A stretch of DNA of 64,000 nucleotides from Candidatus Kryptoniota bacterium (lineage in GTDB: Bacteria; Bacteroidota; Ignavibacteria; Kryptoniales; JAKASW01): NCBI GenBank assembly GCA_024641705.1, contig JAHECO010000001.1, forward strand, positions 124,001-188,000, read 5' to 3'. Below are positions 54,196 to 63,876 of the stretch, one piece after another. The position numbers were made by a program, and so were the translations under genes. The notes under the pieces were generated by a model that worked only from the letters and a program-made list of their open reading frames with translations, had not been told where the DNA came from and did not search any database. How positions within the stretch are numbered: the stretch's first letter is position 1; every line of letters begins with the position of its first letter.

Positions 54196-54333
54196 ATGAA
54201 GAAGTACATGTTGTTGCTTGCATTGATTGCCGCGACTTCAGTCATCGCGATGCTGATCAATCAGACCGGGGTTTCCGATGATAAGAGTGAAGATATCTCC
54301 GACGATCCGATGTTGAACTATCTGGGAGTGTGA
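54196..54333 (+). CDS. Small membrane protein of 45 residues preceding flgB
   Basis: A 46-codon frame including stop. ATG 54196 follows a strong ribosome site AAGGAG. The translation begins MKKYMLLLALIAATSVIAML, a single hydrophobic segment with a basic start, and continues with an acidic tail (DDKSEDISDDPM). The stop TGA at 54331-54333 lies 2 bp before the flgB ATG, so they are in one operon. No family is recognised; it could be a signal-peptide-like secreted peptide or an inner-membrane anchor. It is too short to be picked up by length alone but has all the signals of a gene. Confidence 0.65.
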   Translation: MKKYMLLLALIAATSVIAMLINQTGVSDDKSEDISDDPMLNYLGV

Positions 54334-54335
54334 TT

Positions 54336-54725
54336 ATGAAGATAAGCTTTTTTGACAGGAGCAGGGTGCCTCTTCTTGAAAAGGAACTCGACCTCTTCGC
54401 AGTCCGGAACAAAGCGATCGCGAACAACATCGCCAACATCGAGACACCGGGCTACAAGCGCGTGGATGTCACATTTCAAAACGAGTTGTCGAACGCTATC
54501 TCGAATTCGAGCAATGACGTCGACCTCAGCAAAAACGTCGAGCAGATCGATCCGCAGATCGAGGTCGACCGCAGCGGTTCACTAGCCAGCGGCGCCAATA
54601 ACGTCGATATCGACCAGGAAATGGCCGAACTGGCCAAAAACCAGCTCCAGTTCAAGCTGGCCGCACGCCTGATGAGCGACACTTTCACTCTCATCGACAG
54701 GAGCATAAACGGAGGTGCGTCGTGA
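54336..54725 (+). CDS. flgB: Flagellar basal-body rod protein FlgB
   Basis: A 129-residue rod protein from ATG 54336 (a GTG two codons earlier is also in frame). The N-terminal D0 motif NKAIANNIANIETPGYKRVDV is the flagellar axial-protein signature with ANNIAN. The C-terminal helix (ELAKNQLQFKLAARLMSDTFTLI) completes the coiled coil. FlgB forms the proximal rod with FlgC, FlgF and FliE. Its stop overlaps the flgC GTG start. Confidence 0.93.
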   Translation: MKISFFDRSRVPLLEKELDLFAVRNKAIANNIANIETPGYKRVDVTFQNELSNAISNSSNDVDLSKNVEQIDPQIEVDRSGSLASGANNVDIDQEMAELAKNQLQFKLAARLMSDTFTLIDRSINGGAS

Positions 54726-55216
54726 AAATCGGGGACATGTTCTCAGCCATCGATGTGAGTGCGTCCGGACTGGCATTGCAGCGCAGGAAGATGGACGCGA
54801 TCGCGAGCAACCTGGCCAACATCGACAGTGTCGGGCCGGACGGAAAGCCGTACCAGAGGGAGGAAGTCCAGGCTATGCCGGGAAAGCCGATCTCGTTCAA
54901 CCAGGAACTCAACAACCAGTTTATTCCTCTGGAGACATCTGCCCCGGGACAGATGCAACCGGCAAATCAACAACTCGCGATTCCGGACTTCACGGTGAGG
55001 GAAGTGGCCGGAAGACCGGTCCAGGATCCGACGGCAGTCAAGACCGTATATGATCCTACCAACCCGAACGCGGACGCGAACGGTTACGTGACGGAGCCGA
55101 AAATCAATGTTGTCACCGAGATGGTGGACATGATTACGACGACGCGGTCGTTTCAGGCGAACGTGACCGCGATCCAGGCATCGAAGAACATCATTAAAGA
55201 TTCAATTGACATTTGA
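54722..55216 (+). CDS. flgC: Flagellar basal-body rod protein FlgC
   Basis: A 164-residue rod protein. The N-terminus has ALQRRKMDAIASNLANIDS and the C-terminus EMVDMITTTRSFQANVTAIQASKNIIKDSIDI, both diagnostic for FlgC. The start is GTG at 54722, overlapping the flgB stop by 4 bp. Length is slightly above the enterobacterial protein (134) because of a longer middle segment. Confidence 0.94.
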   Translation: MKIGDMFSAIDVSASGLALQRRKMDAIASNLANIDSVGPDGKPYQREEVQAMPGKPISFNQELNNQFIPLETSAPGQMQPANQQLAIPDFTVREVAGRPVQDPTAVKTVYDPTNPNADANGYVTEPKINVVTEMVDMITTTRSFQANVTAIQASKNIIKDSIDI

Positions 55217-55223
55217 GGGGAAT

Positions 55224-55493
55224 ATGAAGATTGATTCCGTATCAGGCATGAATTTCTCTCCCGTCTCGATGAGGGAGCATCAAGGAGTGTCGAAGGCCGC
55301 GGCTCCCGAACAGAAGATGCAGGCAGCTCCGAACACGTCGGTGTCCCACAACGGTCTCACGACTGCGGAACGTGCGTTCTTCGCGAAGCTATTCCCGGAC
55401 CTGTCCCAACAGGCCGGTACCAGTTCGACATATTCCCCGAGCGGCATTCGCTCCTCCGTCGAGCCGGGGCAAATAATAAACAGGAAGGTGTAG
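55224..55493 (+). CDS. Unknown small protein between flgC and fliE
   Basis: An 89-residue protein from ATG 55224, which follows GAGGGG and starts 7 bp after the flgC stop; an ATG-like start further up would overlap flgC. The sequence is Ser/Pro/Gln-rich and disordered-looking at both ends, with a short helix LTTAERAFFAKLFPDL in the middle. No family is recognised. Being between flgC and fliE, and translated in series, it is probably a basal-body or export accessory factor particular to this lineage. Confidence 0.6.
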   Translation: MKIDSVSGMNFSPVSMREHQGVSKAAAPEQKMQAAPNTSVSHNGLTTAERAFFAKLFPDLSQQAGTSSTYSPSGIRSSVEPGQIINRKV

Positions 55494-55494
55494 C

Positions 55495-55794
55495 ATGAGA
55501 GTCGGCGATATTCAGGCTTCTCTGGGCTCTCTCTCCACGGACATCTCGGCAAAGAAGAGTGCGGACGACGTCACGAAGAGTTTCTCCGACACTCTCAGCG
55601 GGTTCGTGGATAACGTGAATAATCTGCAGAACAGTGCCAACGACGCGATCGACAAGATGGCGTCGGGTCAATCCGCCGATGTCCACGAAGTAATGGTCGC
55701 CATGGAGAAGGCCAAGGTCAGCTTCGACTTGCTCCTGCAGATCAGGAACAAGATGCTGGACGCCTACAAGCAGATAATGCAGATGCAAATGTGA
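55495..55794 (+). CDS. fliE: Flagellar hook-basal body protein FliE
   Basis: A 99-residue protein with the FliE C-terminal signature DVHEVMVAMEKAKVSFDLLLQIRNKMLDAYKQIMQMQM. The N-terminal half is variable as is normal for this family. FliE joins the MS ring to the rod. The ATG begins one base after the previous stop. Confidence 0.93.
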   Translation: MRVGDIQASLGSLSTDISAKKSADDVTKSFSDTLSGFVDNVNNLQNSANDAIDKMASGQSADVHEVMVAMEKAKVSFDLLLQIRNKMLDAYKQIMQMQM

Positions 55795-55805
55795 GCTGTT
55801 GACAA

Positions 55806-57374
55806 ATGGCGAATTCAATATCTTCTTACTCCTCACAGTTTACCTCGGTCGTCAAGAAGCTGACGCTGGCACAGAAGGTCGGGTTAGCCGCGGCCTTCAT
55901 CGCCTCGATCGTTGCCGTGATCGCGCTGATAACGTGGGCGAACAACCCTACGTATGGGGTGCTCTTCTCGAACCTGGAGGCGCAGGATGCGTCGAAGATC
56001 GTCGACAAGCTCAAGCAGGCGTCCGTCCCGTACCAGCTGGGAGAAGACGGGAAAGCGATCCTGGTGCCGAAGGATCGGGTGTACGAGCTGAGACTCCAGA
56101 TGGCGGGACAGGGGCTGCCCAAGTCGAGCGTCGTGGGGTACGAGATTTTTGACAAGCCGACATTCGGCATGACCGATTTCACGCAGAAAGTCAATTACAA
56201 GAGGGCGCTCGAAGGAGAACTTGAGAAGACCATCCTGCAGCTGGACGAGGTCGAAGGGGCAAGCGTGCATATCGTGATTCCCGAAAAGACTCTCTTCGAA
56301 AGCCAGCAGAAGAAGACAACGGCGTCGGTGTTTCTGAAGATGAAAGACGGCGCGCACCTGAGCGATGGTGAGGTCAACGGAGTTCAGCGTCTCGTGGCTG
56401 CCAGCGTGGAAGGCTTGGACCCCGGCGAGGTTACAATCGTGGATGAAAGGGGAAATCTTCTTTCGAGGAAGAGCAGCGGCGTCGATGCACTTACTTCCAC
56501 CCAGTATGATACACAGACGAGAGTCGAGAATTACCTCGCGAATAAGGCGCAAACAATGCTCGATGCCGTCCTCGGCCCGGGCAATGCAATTGTCAGGGTG
56601 AACGCTTCGCTGGATTTCAGTCAGGTCGAGAAGACCACCGAACAGTACGACCCCAACAGCGTCGTGCTAAGTGAGCAGACCATGCAGCAGCACTCTGCCG
56701 TCCCGGGCGATACGACGAACGGGAATTCCGGGCAGACCAATACAGTGACGAACTACGACGTCGGCAAGACGGTCGAGAAAATAGTCGGCACTGTCGGCGG
56801 CGTGAAGAAACTGTCGGTCGCGGTCCTCGTGAACGGGAAGTATACTGCCATCGACAAGGGCGGCGAACAGAGTGTGGAATACACACCACGCAGCCAGCAG
56901 GAAATAAACCAGCTGACCAACATCGTCAAGACCGCTGTCGGGTTCGATCCCCCCAGGGGAGACGAGGTATCGCTCGTAAACATTCCATTCGAGAATAGCG
57001 ACCAGGCGTTCATGGTGAAAGAAACACCCGGCTTTCGTATACAGGATTACGCCGACAAGCTGGTGATCCTTGCGGCGATGATAGGGGCGGTTATAGTTTT
57101 CATGTCGATCTTCAGCAAGATGCGGAAGAAGGGGAGCGATCTTGTGCAGCCGGTGGTAACGTCGCACCCGAGGCAGACTCTGGCCTCGGCGGGCAGACCG
57201 CTGGCCGCGCGTGAGGAAGCGGTGGACACGGTTCAGAGCATTCAGGCAGTCGAGTACTCGGAGGAAATACTGAGGGCCCAGAGAACCCGGGAGGACGTAG
57301 GCAGCTACATTCAAACGAAGCCGGTGGACGCCGCGAAGCTTCTCAAGGTTTGGCTAACGGACGGCGGTGAGTGA
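55806..57374 (+). CDS. fliF: Flagellar MS-ring protein FliF
   Basis: A 522-residue membrane protein with two transmembrane helices (about 20-42 and 415-436) and a large periplasmic part. The motifs RVYELRLQMAGQGLPKSSVVGYEIFDKPTFGMTDF (in parts) and ELEKTILQLDEVEGASVHIVIPEK are the YscJ/FliF secretin-like region. The C-terminal cytoplasmic tail after residue 440 (AREEAVDTVQSIQAVEYSEEI) would bind FliG. It shares its last bases with the fliG start. Confidence 0.96.
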   Translation: MANSISSYSSQFTSVVKKLTLAQKVGLAAAFIASIVAVIALITWANNPTYGVLFSNLEAQDASKIVDKLKQASVPYQLGEDGKAILVPKDRVYELRLQMAGQGLPKSSVVGYEIFDKPTFGMTDFTQKVNYKRALEGELEKTILQLDEVEGASVHIVIPEKTLFESQQKKTTASVFLKMKDGAHLSDGEVNGVQRLVAASVEGLDPGEVTIVDERGNLLSRKSSGVDALTSTQYDTQTRVENYLANKAQTMLDAVLGPGNAIVRVNASLDFSQVEKTTEQYDPNSVVLSEQTMQQHSAVPGDTTNGNSGQTNTVTNYDVGKTVEKIVGTVGGVKKLSVAVLVNGKYTAIDKGGEQSVEYTPRSQQEINQLTNIVKTAVGFDPPRGDEVSLVNIPFENSDQAFMVKETPGFRIQDYADKLVILAAMIGAVIVFMSIFSKMRKKGSDLVQPVVTSHPRQTLASAGRPLAAREEAVDTVQSIQAVEYSEEILRAQRTREDVGSYIQTKPVDAAKLLKVWLTDGGE

Positions 57375-58408
57375 TGGCCAAAGATATTTCCAGGGCGATT
57401 ACGTTCGAACAACTTAACGGCAGGCAGAAGGCGGCGGTTTTAATGGTCGCCCTTGACGTCGAGAGCGCCGCTCATATCTTCAAGCATCTCGACCAGACCG
57501 AGATCGAGAAGTTGACGGTAGAGATCACGAACATGCAGGGCGTTCATTCCAACGTGATCAACAAGGTCATAGAGGAATTCCAGCAGATGAGCCTCGCACA
57601 GGAATACATAGTCAAGGGGGGGCTCGACTACGCGCAATCCGTCCTTGAGAAGGCGCTAGGTGCGATGAGGGCCGGGGAGATAATAGAGAAAGTCAAAGAG
57701 CTGACGACGGTAAAGGGCTTCTCGATTCTCAAGACGGCGGAACCGAGGCAGCTTGCCAATTTCCTTCAGAAGGAGCATCCGCAGACCATCGCCCTCATCA
57801 TGAGCCACCTTGCGTCCGAGCTCGCGGCGGATGTGCTCGAAGCCTTTCCGGAAGACCTGCGTGCGGACGTCGCCTTCAGGATAACGACCCTCGGGAGAGT
57901 GGCCCCCAGCCTCGTGGGCGAGATCGAGACCGTGGTCGACGAAGTGGCCGATGAGGTGATAAACGAGAACAGTACTTCTACAGGCGGCGCGAAGTCGATG
58001 GCGGCGATCCTCAACAAGGTCGGCGTGGTCCAGGCGAAATTTCTTATGGGTTCGATAGAACAGCGCGACCCACAGGTAGCGGCCGAGGTGAAGCGCCTCA
58101 TGTTCATGTTCGAAGATATACTCTACATAGACGACAGGAGTGTCCAGAGGATCCTGCGGGAGGTCGACAAGAAAGACCTGACACTGGCCCTGAAGATCGC
58201 GGATGACAAGCTCAAGCAGAAGATATATGCGAACATGTCGGAGCGGGCCACCGAGATGATCAAGGAAGAACTCCAGTTCATGGGCCCGGTCAGGCTCCGC
58301 GACGTGGAATCGGCCCAGGCCAGGATCATCGAGGTGATCCGTCAGCTGGAAGACAGCGAAGAAATTGTAATCGGAGGAAGAGGGAGCCCCGAAGATGTCT
58401 TTGTCTAG
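57374..58408 (+). CDS. fliG: Flagellar motor switch protein FliG
   Basis: A 344-residue switch protein, starting at ATG 57374, which overlaps the fliF stop. N-, middle and C-terminal domains are present; the middle has the EHPQTIALIMSHL motif and the C-terminal torque helix carries the expected charged residues (DDRSVQRILREVDKKDLTLALKIADDKLKQKI in parts). FliG binds FliF and FliM and interacts with the stator. Length is standard. Confidence 0.96.
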   Translation: MAKDISRAITFEQLNGRQKAAVLMVALDVESAAHIFKHLDQTEIEKLTVEITNMQGVHSNVINKVIEEFQQMSLAQEYIVKGGLDYAQSVLEKALGAMRAGEIIEKVKELTTVKGFSILKTAEPRQLANFLQKEHPQTIALIMSHLASELAADVLEAFPEDLRADVAFRITTLGRVAPSLVGEIETVVDEVADEVINENSTSTGGAKSMAAILNKVGVVQAKFLMGSIEQRDPQVAAEVKRLMFMFEDILYIDDRSVQRILREVDKKDLTLALKIADDKLKQKIYANMSERATEMIKEELQFMGPVRLRDVESAQARIIEVIRQLEDSEEIVIGGRGSPEDVFV

Positions 58409-59138
58409 AGAATTACACCACGGCGGAGGGCCCAACGTTATTAAGAGCCACCTCTTCCCGAGCAAGCTCAAGATCGTGGAGTACAGGAGCGTGCTGGAAG
58501 AGATACAGGCCGACAGGAAGAACGTCGTCAAGATCGACGTGGATGACCTGGTGGGGAAAGAGCAGCAGTCGGCGGAGTCGGGATCCGACACCGGAGCGGG
58601 TTACGATGTGCAGGACGCCGCCGAGAAGGCCATTGCCGAAGCTTTCGACAGAGGCTTCGAGGCCGGCAAATCGGAGGCTTCGAAGACACTTCAGGAGGAA
58701 TACGAAGGCAAGTTGCGCGAAGCGGTTGGCGATTTCGCATCCATGGTACGGGGATTCGAATCGGAAGTCGCGCAGCGGGAGCAGGATCTCGACAGGGCGA
58801 TAGTAACGCTTTCGCTGGCGATAGCGAGAAGAGTCGTGGCGCGGGAGATAGAAATCGACGAGCACGCCGTTCTCGACAGGTCCCGCGAGGCGATCAGGAA
58901 AATTATCGGCGTGGAGAAGATAAAGATTCACATCAATCCTGCCGATGAAGAATATATCAGGGAACATAGGAACGAGTTGAGCGCCTATGCCGATTCCGTG
59001 AAAGAAATTGTGATAGAGTCAGATAGCAAAGTCGAGCGTGGAGGATGTATCATCGAAAGTGAACTCGGCAACATAGACGCACGGGTGTCGACCCAGTTTG
59101 AGCTCATAGAAGAGGCATTGCTGGGTCTGATCAAATAA
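58395..59138 (+). CDS. fliH: Flagellar export protein FliH
   Basis: A 247-residue cytoplasmic protein that regulates the export ATPase. It has a charged N-terminal segment, a central coiled coil (about 75-130; [21 protein letters not shown]) and the FliH/YscL C-terminal domain with [27 protein letters not shown] and [21 protein letters not shown]. It overlaps fliG by 14 bp and shares its stop base with the fliI start. Confidence 0.9.
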   Translation: MSLSRELHHGGGPNVIKSHLFPSKLKIVEYRSVLEEIQADRKNVVKIDVDDLVGKEQQSAESGSDTGAGYDVQDAAEKAIAEAFDRGFEAGKSEASKTLQEEYEGKLREAVGDFASMVRGFESEVAQREQDLDRAIVTLSLAIARRVVAREIEIDEHAVLDRSREAIRKIIGVEKIKIHINPADEEYIREHRNELSAYADSVKEIVIESDSKVERGGCIIESELGNIDARVSTQFELIEEALLGLIK

Positions 59139-60460
59139 TGAGCGCGGTCTTGGAGTACATCGAAAAATATATCGATCAACTGGACAGGCTGGAACTCGTC
59201 AAGGTGAACGGCAGGGTCGCAGAAGTGATTGGTCTGGTCATCGAGTCCGTGGGACCCACCTCGTCCCTCGGCGAAGTGTGCAGTATAAGATCGCGCCACG
59301 GCGAGGAGATCTGTCTCTCCGAAGTGGTAGGATTCCGCAGCAGCAGGGTCCTATCGATGGTCCTCGGCAGCGCTTCCAGCATAAGCCCCGGCATCGAGAT
59401 AGTGGCGAGCGGCAAGAGCTTCTCCGTAGGAGTCGGGATGAACCTGCTCGGCCGGGTGCTCGACGGTCTCGGGAGGCCTATGGACGGCCTCGGCCCCATC
59501 GCGTATGAAGAGATTCGATCGATATACAGCGCTCCTCCGAACCCTCTCGAACGGAAAAGGATCACGCAGCCGATATCGAGCGGTATCCGCTCGATCGATT
59601 CGCTCCTAACGATTGGAAAAGGGCAAAGGATCGGGATATTCGCCGGAAGCGGTGTCGGCAAGAGCGTTACACTCGGAATGATCGCGCGAAACTCGAGCGC
59701 CGATGTGAACGTGATAGCCCTTGTGGGCGAGAGGGGACGAGAAGTCAGGGACTTCATCGAAAAAGAACTCGGCGAAGAAGGCTTGAAGAAAAGCGTCCTT
59801 GTCGTCGCCACGAGCGACCAGGCATCACTCATCCGCGTGAAATCCTCGCTCATAGCGACGACCATCGCCGAATATTTCCGCGACAAAGGACTTGATGTGC
59901 TTCTCATGATGGACTCGGTCACGCGCGTCGCGATGGCACAGCGCGAGGTAGGCCTGACGATAGGCGAGCCCCCGACGACGAAAGGATATACCCCCAGCGT
60001 GTTCGCGCTTCTCCCGCGCCTCCTCGAACGGGCGGGAAATGCGCGCAAAGGGAGCATTACTGGAATGTATACTGTGCTCGTCGAAGGAGACGATATGAAC
60101 GAACCCATCGCCGATGCCGCGAGATCGATACTCGACGGGCATATCGTCCTGTCGCGAAAGCTGGCTTCGGCCGGACACTACCCGGCGGTCGACGTTCTCG
60201 AGAGCGTCTCGCGCGTGATGCCGGACGTGACCAGCCCGGAACACAGGAAAGCCGCAGGCTACCTGCTCGACCTTCTCGCGACCTACCGCGAGGCGGAGGA
60301 CCTGATAAACATCGGGGCCTACGTCAAGGGAAGCAGCCAGAAGATCGACAAGGCCGTAGCTATGATAGAACCGATAAGAGCGTTTCTGAAGCAGGGCATG
60401 GAGGAAGTCTCAGTCCTGGACGATGCCGTCGGAAAACTAATGGAGCTCACAAAAAACTAG
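59138..60460 (+). CDS. fliI: Flagellum-specific ATP synthase FliI
   Basis: A 440-residue export ATPase of the F1-beta type. Walker A is GSGVGKS at 170-176, Walker B is [19 protein letters not shown], and the family block [25 protein letters not shown] is present, as is the [11 protein letters not shown] motif. The N-terminal beta-barrel is short. It energises flagellar protein export with FliH and FliJ, which are its direct neighbours. Confidence 0.97.
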   Translation: MSAVLEYIEKYIDQLDRLELVKVNGRVAEVIGLVIESVGPTSSLGEVCSIRSRHGEEICLSEVVGFRSSRVLSMVLGSASSISPGIEIVASGKSFSVGVGMNLLGRVLDGLGRPMDGLGPIAYEEIRSIYSAPPNPLERKRITQPISSGIRSIDSLLTIGKGQRIGIFAGSGVGKSVTLGMIARNSSADVNVIALVGERGREVRDFIEKELGEEGLKKSVLVVATSDQASLIRVKSSLIATTIAEYFRDKGLDVLLMMDSVTRVAMAQREVGLTIGEPPTTKGYTPSVFALLPRLLERAGNARKGSITGMYTVLVEGDDMNEPIADAARSILDGHIVLSRKLASAGHYPAVDVLESVSRVMPDVTSPEHRKAAGYLLDLLATYREAEDLINIGAYVKGSSQKIDKAVAMIEPIRAFLKQGMEEVSVLDDAVGKLMELTKN

Positions 60461-60472
60461 CGTTGATGCGAT

Positions 60473-60901
60473 ATGGCAAAATTCAAGTTCAGGCTTCAGT
60501 CCGTAATCAAAGTCAAGGAAATACAGGAAAAGAAGGTCGAGCGGGAGCTCGCCATGATCAAGAAGAAGATCCTTCAGGAGCAGGCACGGCTTGACGACCT
60601 GCGCATCGAAAGGGAAAGGCTCGTATCCGCCTCGCCTTCGCAGGGAAAGTTCAAAGCTGCCGACATGGCGCTTCACCAGGACTATATCCGCAAAATCTCC
60701 GACGAGATACATTTTGAGAATACCAGGATCGCCGTCCTTACCGACGTCGAAACGAAGAAGATAGACGAAGTGCTTGACGTGAAGAAGGACAAGGAAGCGA
60801 TCGAGCATTTGAAGGAAAAGCAGTTCGAAGAATACAAGCGGGACCAGGACAAAAAGGAACAGGTGTTGATTGACTCACTGGCCCAGAGGCTGAGCGGTTA
60901 G
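60473..60901 (+). CDS. fliJ: Flagellar export chaperone FliJ
   Basis: A 142-residue protein that is almost entirely coiled coil, with the FliJ opening FKFRLQSVIKVKEIQEKKVERELA. FliJ sits in the centre of the FliI hexamer and recycles export chaperones. It follows fliI by 12 bp and is followed 2 bp later by the next gene. Confidence 0.88.
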   Translation: MAKFKFRLQSVIKVKEIQEKKVERELAMIKKKILQEQARLDDLRIERERLVSASPSQGKFKAADMALHQDYIRKISDEIHFENTRIAVLTDVETKKIDEVLDVKKDKEAIEHLKEKQFEEYKRDQDKKEQVLIDSLAQRLSG

Positions 60902-60903
60902 AA

Positions 60904-61491
60904 ATGAAGACTGTACTCGCATACGCCCTCGGATTCTCAATGACCTTCTCGGTAATCGCCGGTGGTATGTACTTCCTGTCCGAGCAGTACCCGTGGATGT
61001 TCGGCCACTCGGATGCCCAGACGACGGATAAACCGGCGCCGAAGGCGGGACCTCCGGTAGCCGGTGGCTTGATAGGCGTGGACGGGAACGGCGGTTCTTC
61101 AGATACCTCCGGAACCGGAAACGAGACTGTAAACACGCTCAAACATATGCTTGCCGCTAAAAACGATTCGATATCCGCCAAAGACGATTCGATACAGATT
61201 CTGAACAAATCTCTCACTCAACTTCAGCAGAAAAGTGCCGATGCTAGTAGCGTGATCGCACAACTGCAAAGCCAGGTCGACTCCTGGAAAAATGAACGGC
61301 GAAAAGACCTCGCGTCCGCTTACAACGATATGGACGCTGCAGCCGCTGCCAGGATCATGAAGAACCTCGACGACAGGGATGTAATTTTCATCCTGTCGAG
61401 CGTTCAAAAGAAGCAGGCCGGTAAAATCCTCGGCCAGCTCGACCCGGGCCGCGCCGCAAAACTCATGATGAATCTTGGGCGTGCCAGATGA
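60904..61491 (+). CDS. MotE-like flagellar membrane protein with MgtE_N-like end
   Basis: A 195-residue protein: one N-terminal membrane helix (about 5-24), a Gly/Pro-rich linker, a coiled coil (about 75-125) and a C-terminal MgtE_N-like helical repeat (DLASAYNDMDAAAAARIMKNLDDRDVIFILSSVQ in parts, LGQLDPGRAAKLMMNLG). This order matches MotE, a periplasmic chaperone of MotC in alphaproteobacteria, and YlxF-like proteins of flagellar operons. Here the exact role is unproven. It lies between fliJ and fliK and overlaps fliK by 4 bp. Confidence 0.75.
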   Translation: MKTVLAYALGFSMTFSVIAGGMYFLSEQYPWMFGHSDAQTTDKPAPKAGPPVAGGLIGVDGNGGSSDTSGTGNETVNTLKHMLAAKNDSISAKDDSIQILNKSLTQLQQKSADASSVIAQLQSQVDSWKNERRKDLASAYNDMDAAAAARIMKNLDDRDVIFILSSVQKKQAGKILGQLDPGRAAKLMMNLGRAR

Positions 61492-63185
61492 AAGCGGCAG
61501 CGCAGTTACCGGCCAATCCTGCAACCGGTCCATCCACGCTCAATCCCTTTCAACTGACGGTAGTCGCCGGGAATTCGGGCCGCACAGAGTTTAACGTTCT
61601 CCTAAGCATGCTCTCGACATTGCTGGCGAACGAAGGCCAATCCCTGCCTGCTTCCGGTTCGCAAACAGCTCCCGTAGTTGACGCTACCGGGAATTCGTCC
61701 ACGGAACAGCCTGCTGGTTCAGGATCGGCAAGCTCGCAGGTTGCAGCAATCGAGCAGCAACTGATCGAAATGCTTGACAGTGGAAGCCCGGTCACGAAGA
61801 AGAATCCTGCCGGAAAGGGCCAGAATAAAGCGTCGGAAACGTACACCGCAGCATGGCTGCCGCTCATTTCACCTTTCCAGATTTCAAGTGAACCGCAAGG
61901 CCAATCGGCCCAAACCTCGGGCGACCAATCTTCATCGCCGGAAATACCGCAGAACGTACTATCGATTCTCGACCAGGAAATATATGCGCTGATGAACGGC
62001 GCTCAGCCGACTTCCCCGGACGGCCCGACTCAAGCCGTTAATACAACTGATGTCCGGACCAGCAATCCACAGAACGGCGCTGATCCGGCTCCGGCACAGC
62101 AGTCATTGCGGTCGGCGGCGAGCATGACCGCCAACGCGGACATGCTGAAGTTATTGTCTTCTGCACTCGTCGGGAGCGCTGGTGAAGATGTTGCTAAGGA
62201 AGTATTGAGCAATCTTGGAGCCACCCCGGCAAACTCCGCTTCAGGAAGCGATCTTGTTCAGAAATTAAAGAACGGTGCCACCGTCGCCGTCACCAGGCAG
62301 GCGACCGCTGCATCGGTTGCAGTGGATCCTTCGGTCGTTGCTGCGTCCGGCCAGAAAGCATCCCCGTCCATCATTCAGGATCTTAACGGCGCTGCGGTTT
62401 CGAACGTCAAGGCAAGCGTGCAGAACGCCGCGGCAGATGCGGTTTCGATATCCATACCTGCAAGCGCGGTAAACACTTCCAGCACTGTCGCTATACCTCA
62501 AGCCGACCCGGGTTCACAGGCGGGAAATAGCACGGGGAGCACGACCGCTCAACCCGCGGGGCGCACCGATGCGGTGTTGACGAATCAGAACTCGCAGGTG
62601 TCTCCCGTGCAGTCGAACCAGGACAAACGGAACACCACGGATTCGGATGAAGGCCTTGCGGACATGTTGAAGCAGGGTTCGGCTCAATCGCTAGTGAATG
62701 CCTCTGACACCGGCAAGGTGGGAACCTCTTTCAGGCAGGCGCTCTCGGCGGCAACGGGCAATTCAACGACGTCGACGGCGAAGCCCGACGCGGCGCAGAT
62801 AGCTCAAAGCATCGTGAAAGAAGTCAACCTCATGACCCAGGATGGGAAGACGGTTGTGAATATGAAGCTTGAGCCGGAGGATCTCGGAACGGTTGTGTTG
62901 AAGGTGGCGAGTCAGGGCGGAAAGATCAGCGCAGAGTTCAACGTGAAGACTCCGGACGCGAGAATGTTTCTCGAGACTTCTATTCCCCAGATGAAACAAG
63001 CTCTGCAGACAAACGGCGTTTCTGTCGCACACCTCTCTGTAAATCTCTCCGCCGGCGATTCGAGCAACCGGCGTCCTCAATACCAGGCAAAGAAGCAGCA
63101 GCAAAAGTACTACGCGAGTCTCCCTGCTGAGCAGATCGAGGCAGCAAGGAACTTTGGTTACAACACGATGGAACTAAAGGTATAG
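61488..63185 (+). CDS. fliK: Flagellar hook-length control protein FliK
   Basis: A 565-residue protein. The N-terminal about 420 residues are Ser/Thr/Ala/Gln-rich and low complexity, the expected measuring-tape portion. The C-terminal Flg_hook domain (about 435-535) has VNMKLEPEDLGTVVLKVASQGG and ARMFLETSIPQMKQALQTNG, the signature of FliK. FliK is exported and sets hook length. It is followed by a strong ribosome site for flgD. Confidence 0.9.
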   Translation: MKAAAQLPANPATGPSTLNPFQLTVVAGNSGRTEFNVLLSMLSTLLANEGQSLPASGSQTAPVVDATGNSSTEQPAGSGSASSQVAAIEQQLIEMLDSGSPVTKKNPAGKGQNKASETYTAAWLPLISPFQISSEPQGQSAQTSGDQSSSPEIPQNVLSILDQEIYALMNGAQPTSPDGPTQAVNTTDVRTSNPQNGADPAPAQQSLRSAASMTANADMLKLLSSALVGSAGEDVAKEVLSNLGATPANSASGSDLVQKLKNGATVAVTRQATAASVAVDPSVVAASGQKASPSIIQDLNGAAVSNVKASVQNAAADAVSISIPASAVNTSSTVAIPQADPGSQAGNSTGSTTAQPAGRTDAVLTNQNSQVSPVQSNQDKRNTTDSDEGLADMLKQGSAQSLVNASDTGKVGTSFRQALSAATGNSTTSTAKPDAAQIAQSIVKEVNLMTQDGKTVVNMKLEPEDLGTVVLKVASQGGKISAEFNVKTPDARMFLETSIPQMKQALQTNGVSVAHLSVNLSAGDSSNRRPQYQAKKQQQKYYASLPAEQIEAARNFGYNTMELKV

Positions 63186-63193
63186 GAGGAAAA

Positions 63194-63874
63194 ATGCAGC
63201 TAAATCAAGTCACGACGTCCGGTCCGACGTTGGGGACTTCAGCATCGAGTCAGGCAACCACTCCGACACTCGGAGAGAATGATTTCCTGCAGATGCTGGT
63301 TACCCAGCTTCAGAACCAGGACCCGATGAACCCGTTACAGAGCACGGATCTGGCGGCGCAGCTTGCGCAGTTCAGCTCCGTCGAGCAGCTGACACAGCTG
63401 AATTCGGCGGTGCAGAACCAGACCAACACGAACCTGCTTATGACGCAGTCCATCAACAACACGATGGCCGCTACGCTCATAGGAAAGAAAGTAAAGGCAG
63501 ACACGTCTTCCGTCAACTTCGACGGCACGACGCAGCCCACGATCGGCTTCAACCTCGCAAACACCGCGGCGGATGTACAAATCAAGATCCTCGACGCAAA
63601 CGGCGATACGGTGCGCACGATCGATGCAGGCGCCAGGCCGAGCGGAGACACGAGCCTTACGTGGGACGGCAAGGATGATTCCGGCAGTGCCGTGTCGGCG
63701 GGGAGCTACACGTTCTCAGTCAGTGCCACCGATGCACAGGGGAACGCGGTTACATCCACGCCGTTCGTTCTCGGCCTCGTCGAAGGAGTCAAGTACACGT
63801 CCAGCGGTGCTTCGCTGCTGGTGAACGGTGCAGAGATCAACTTCTCTGACGTCCAGGAAATCACGGGAAACTGA
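63194..63874 (+). CDS. flgD: Flagellar hook-assembly scaffolding protein FlgD
   Basis: A 226-residue protein with the N-terminal FlgD motif NDFLQMLVTQLQNQDPMNPL followed by AAQLAQFSSVEQL, and a C-terminal FlgD_ig/FlgD-Tudor-like domain (NGDTVRTIDAGARPSGDTSLTWDGKDDSG in parts, AGSYTFSVSATDAQGNAV). FlgD caps the growing hook. AGGAGG just before the ATG makes translation strong. Confidence 0.95.
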   Translation: MQLNQVTTSGPTLGTSASSQATTPTLGENDFLQMLVTQLQNQDPMNPLQSTDLAAQLAQFSSVEQLTQLNSAVQNQTNTNLLMTQSINNTMAATLIGKKVKADTSSVNFDGTTQPTIGFNLANTAADVQIKILDANGDTVRTIDAGARPSGDTSLTWDGKDDSGSAVSAGSYTFSVSATDAQGNAVTSTPFVLGLVEGVKYTSSGASLLVNGAEINFSDVQEITGN

Positions 63875-63876
63875 CC

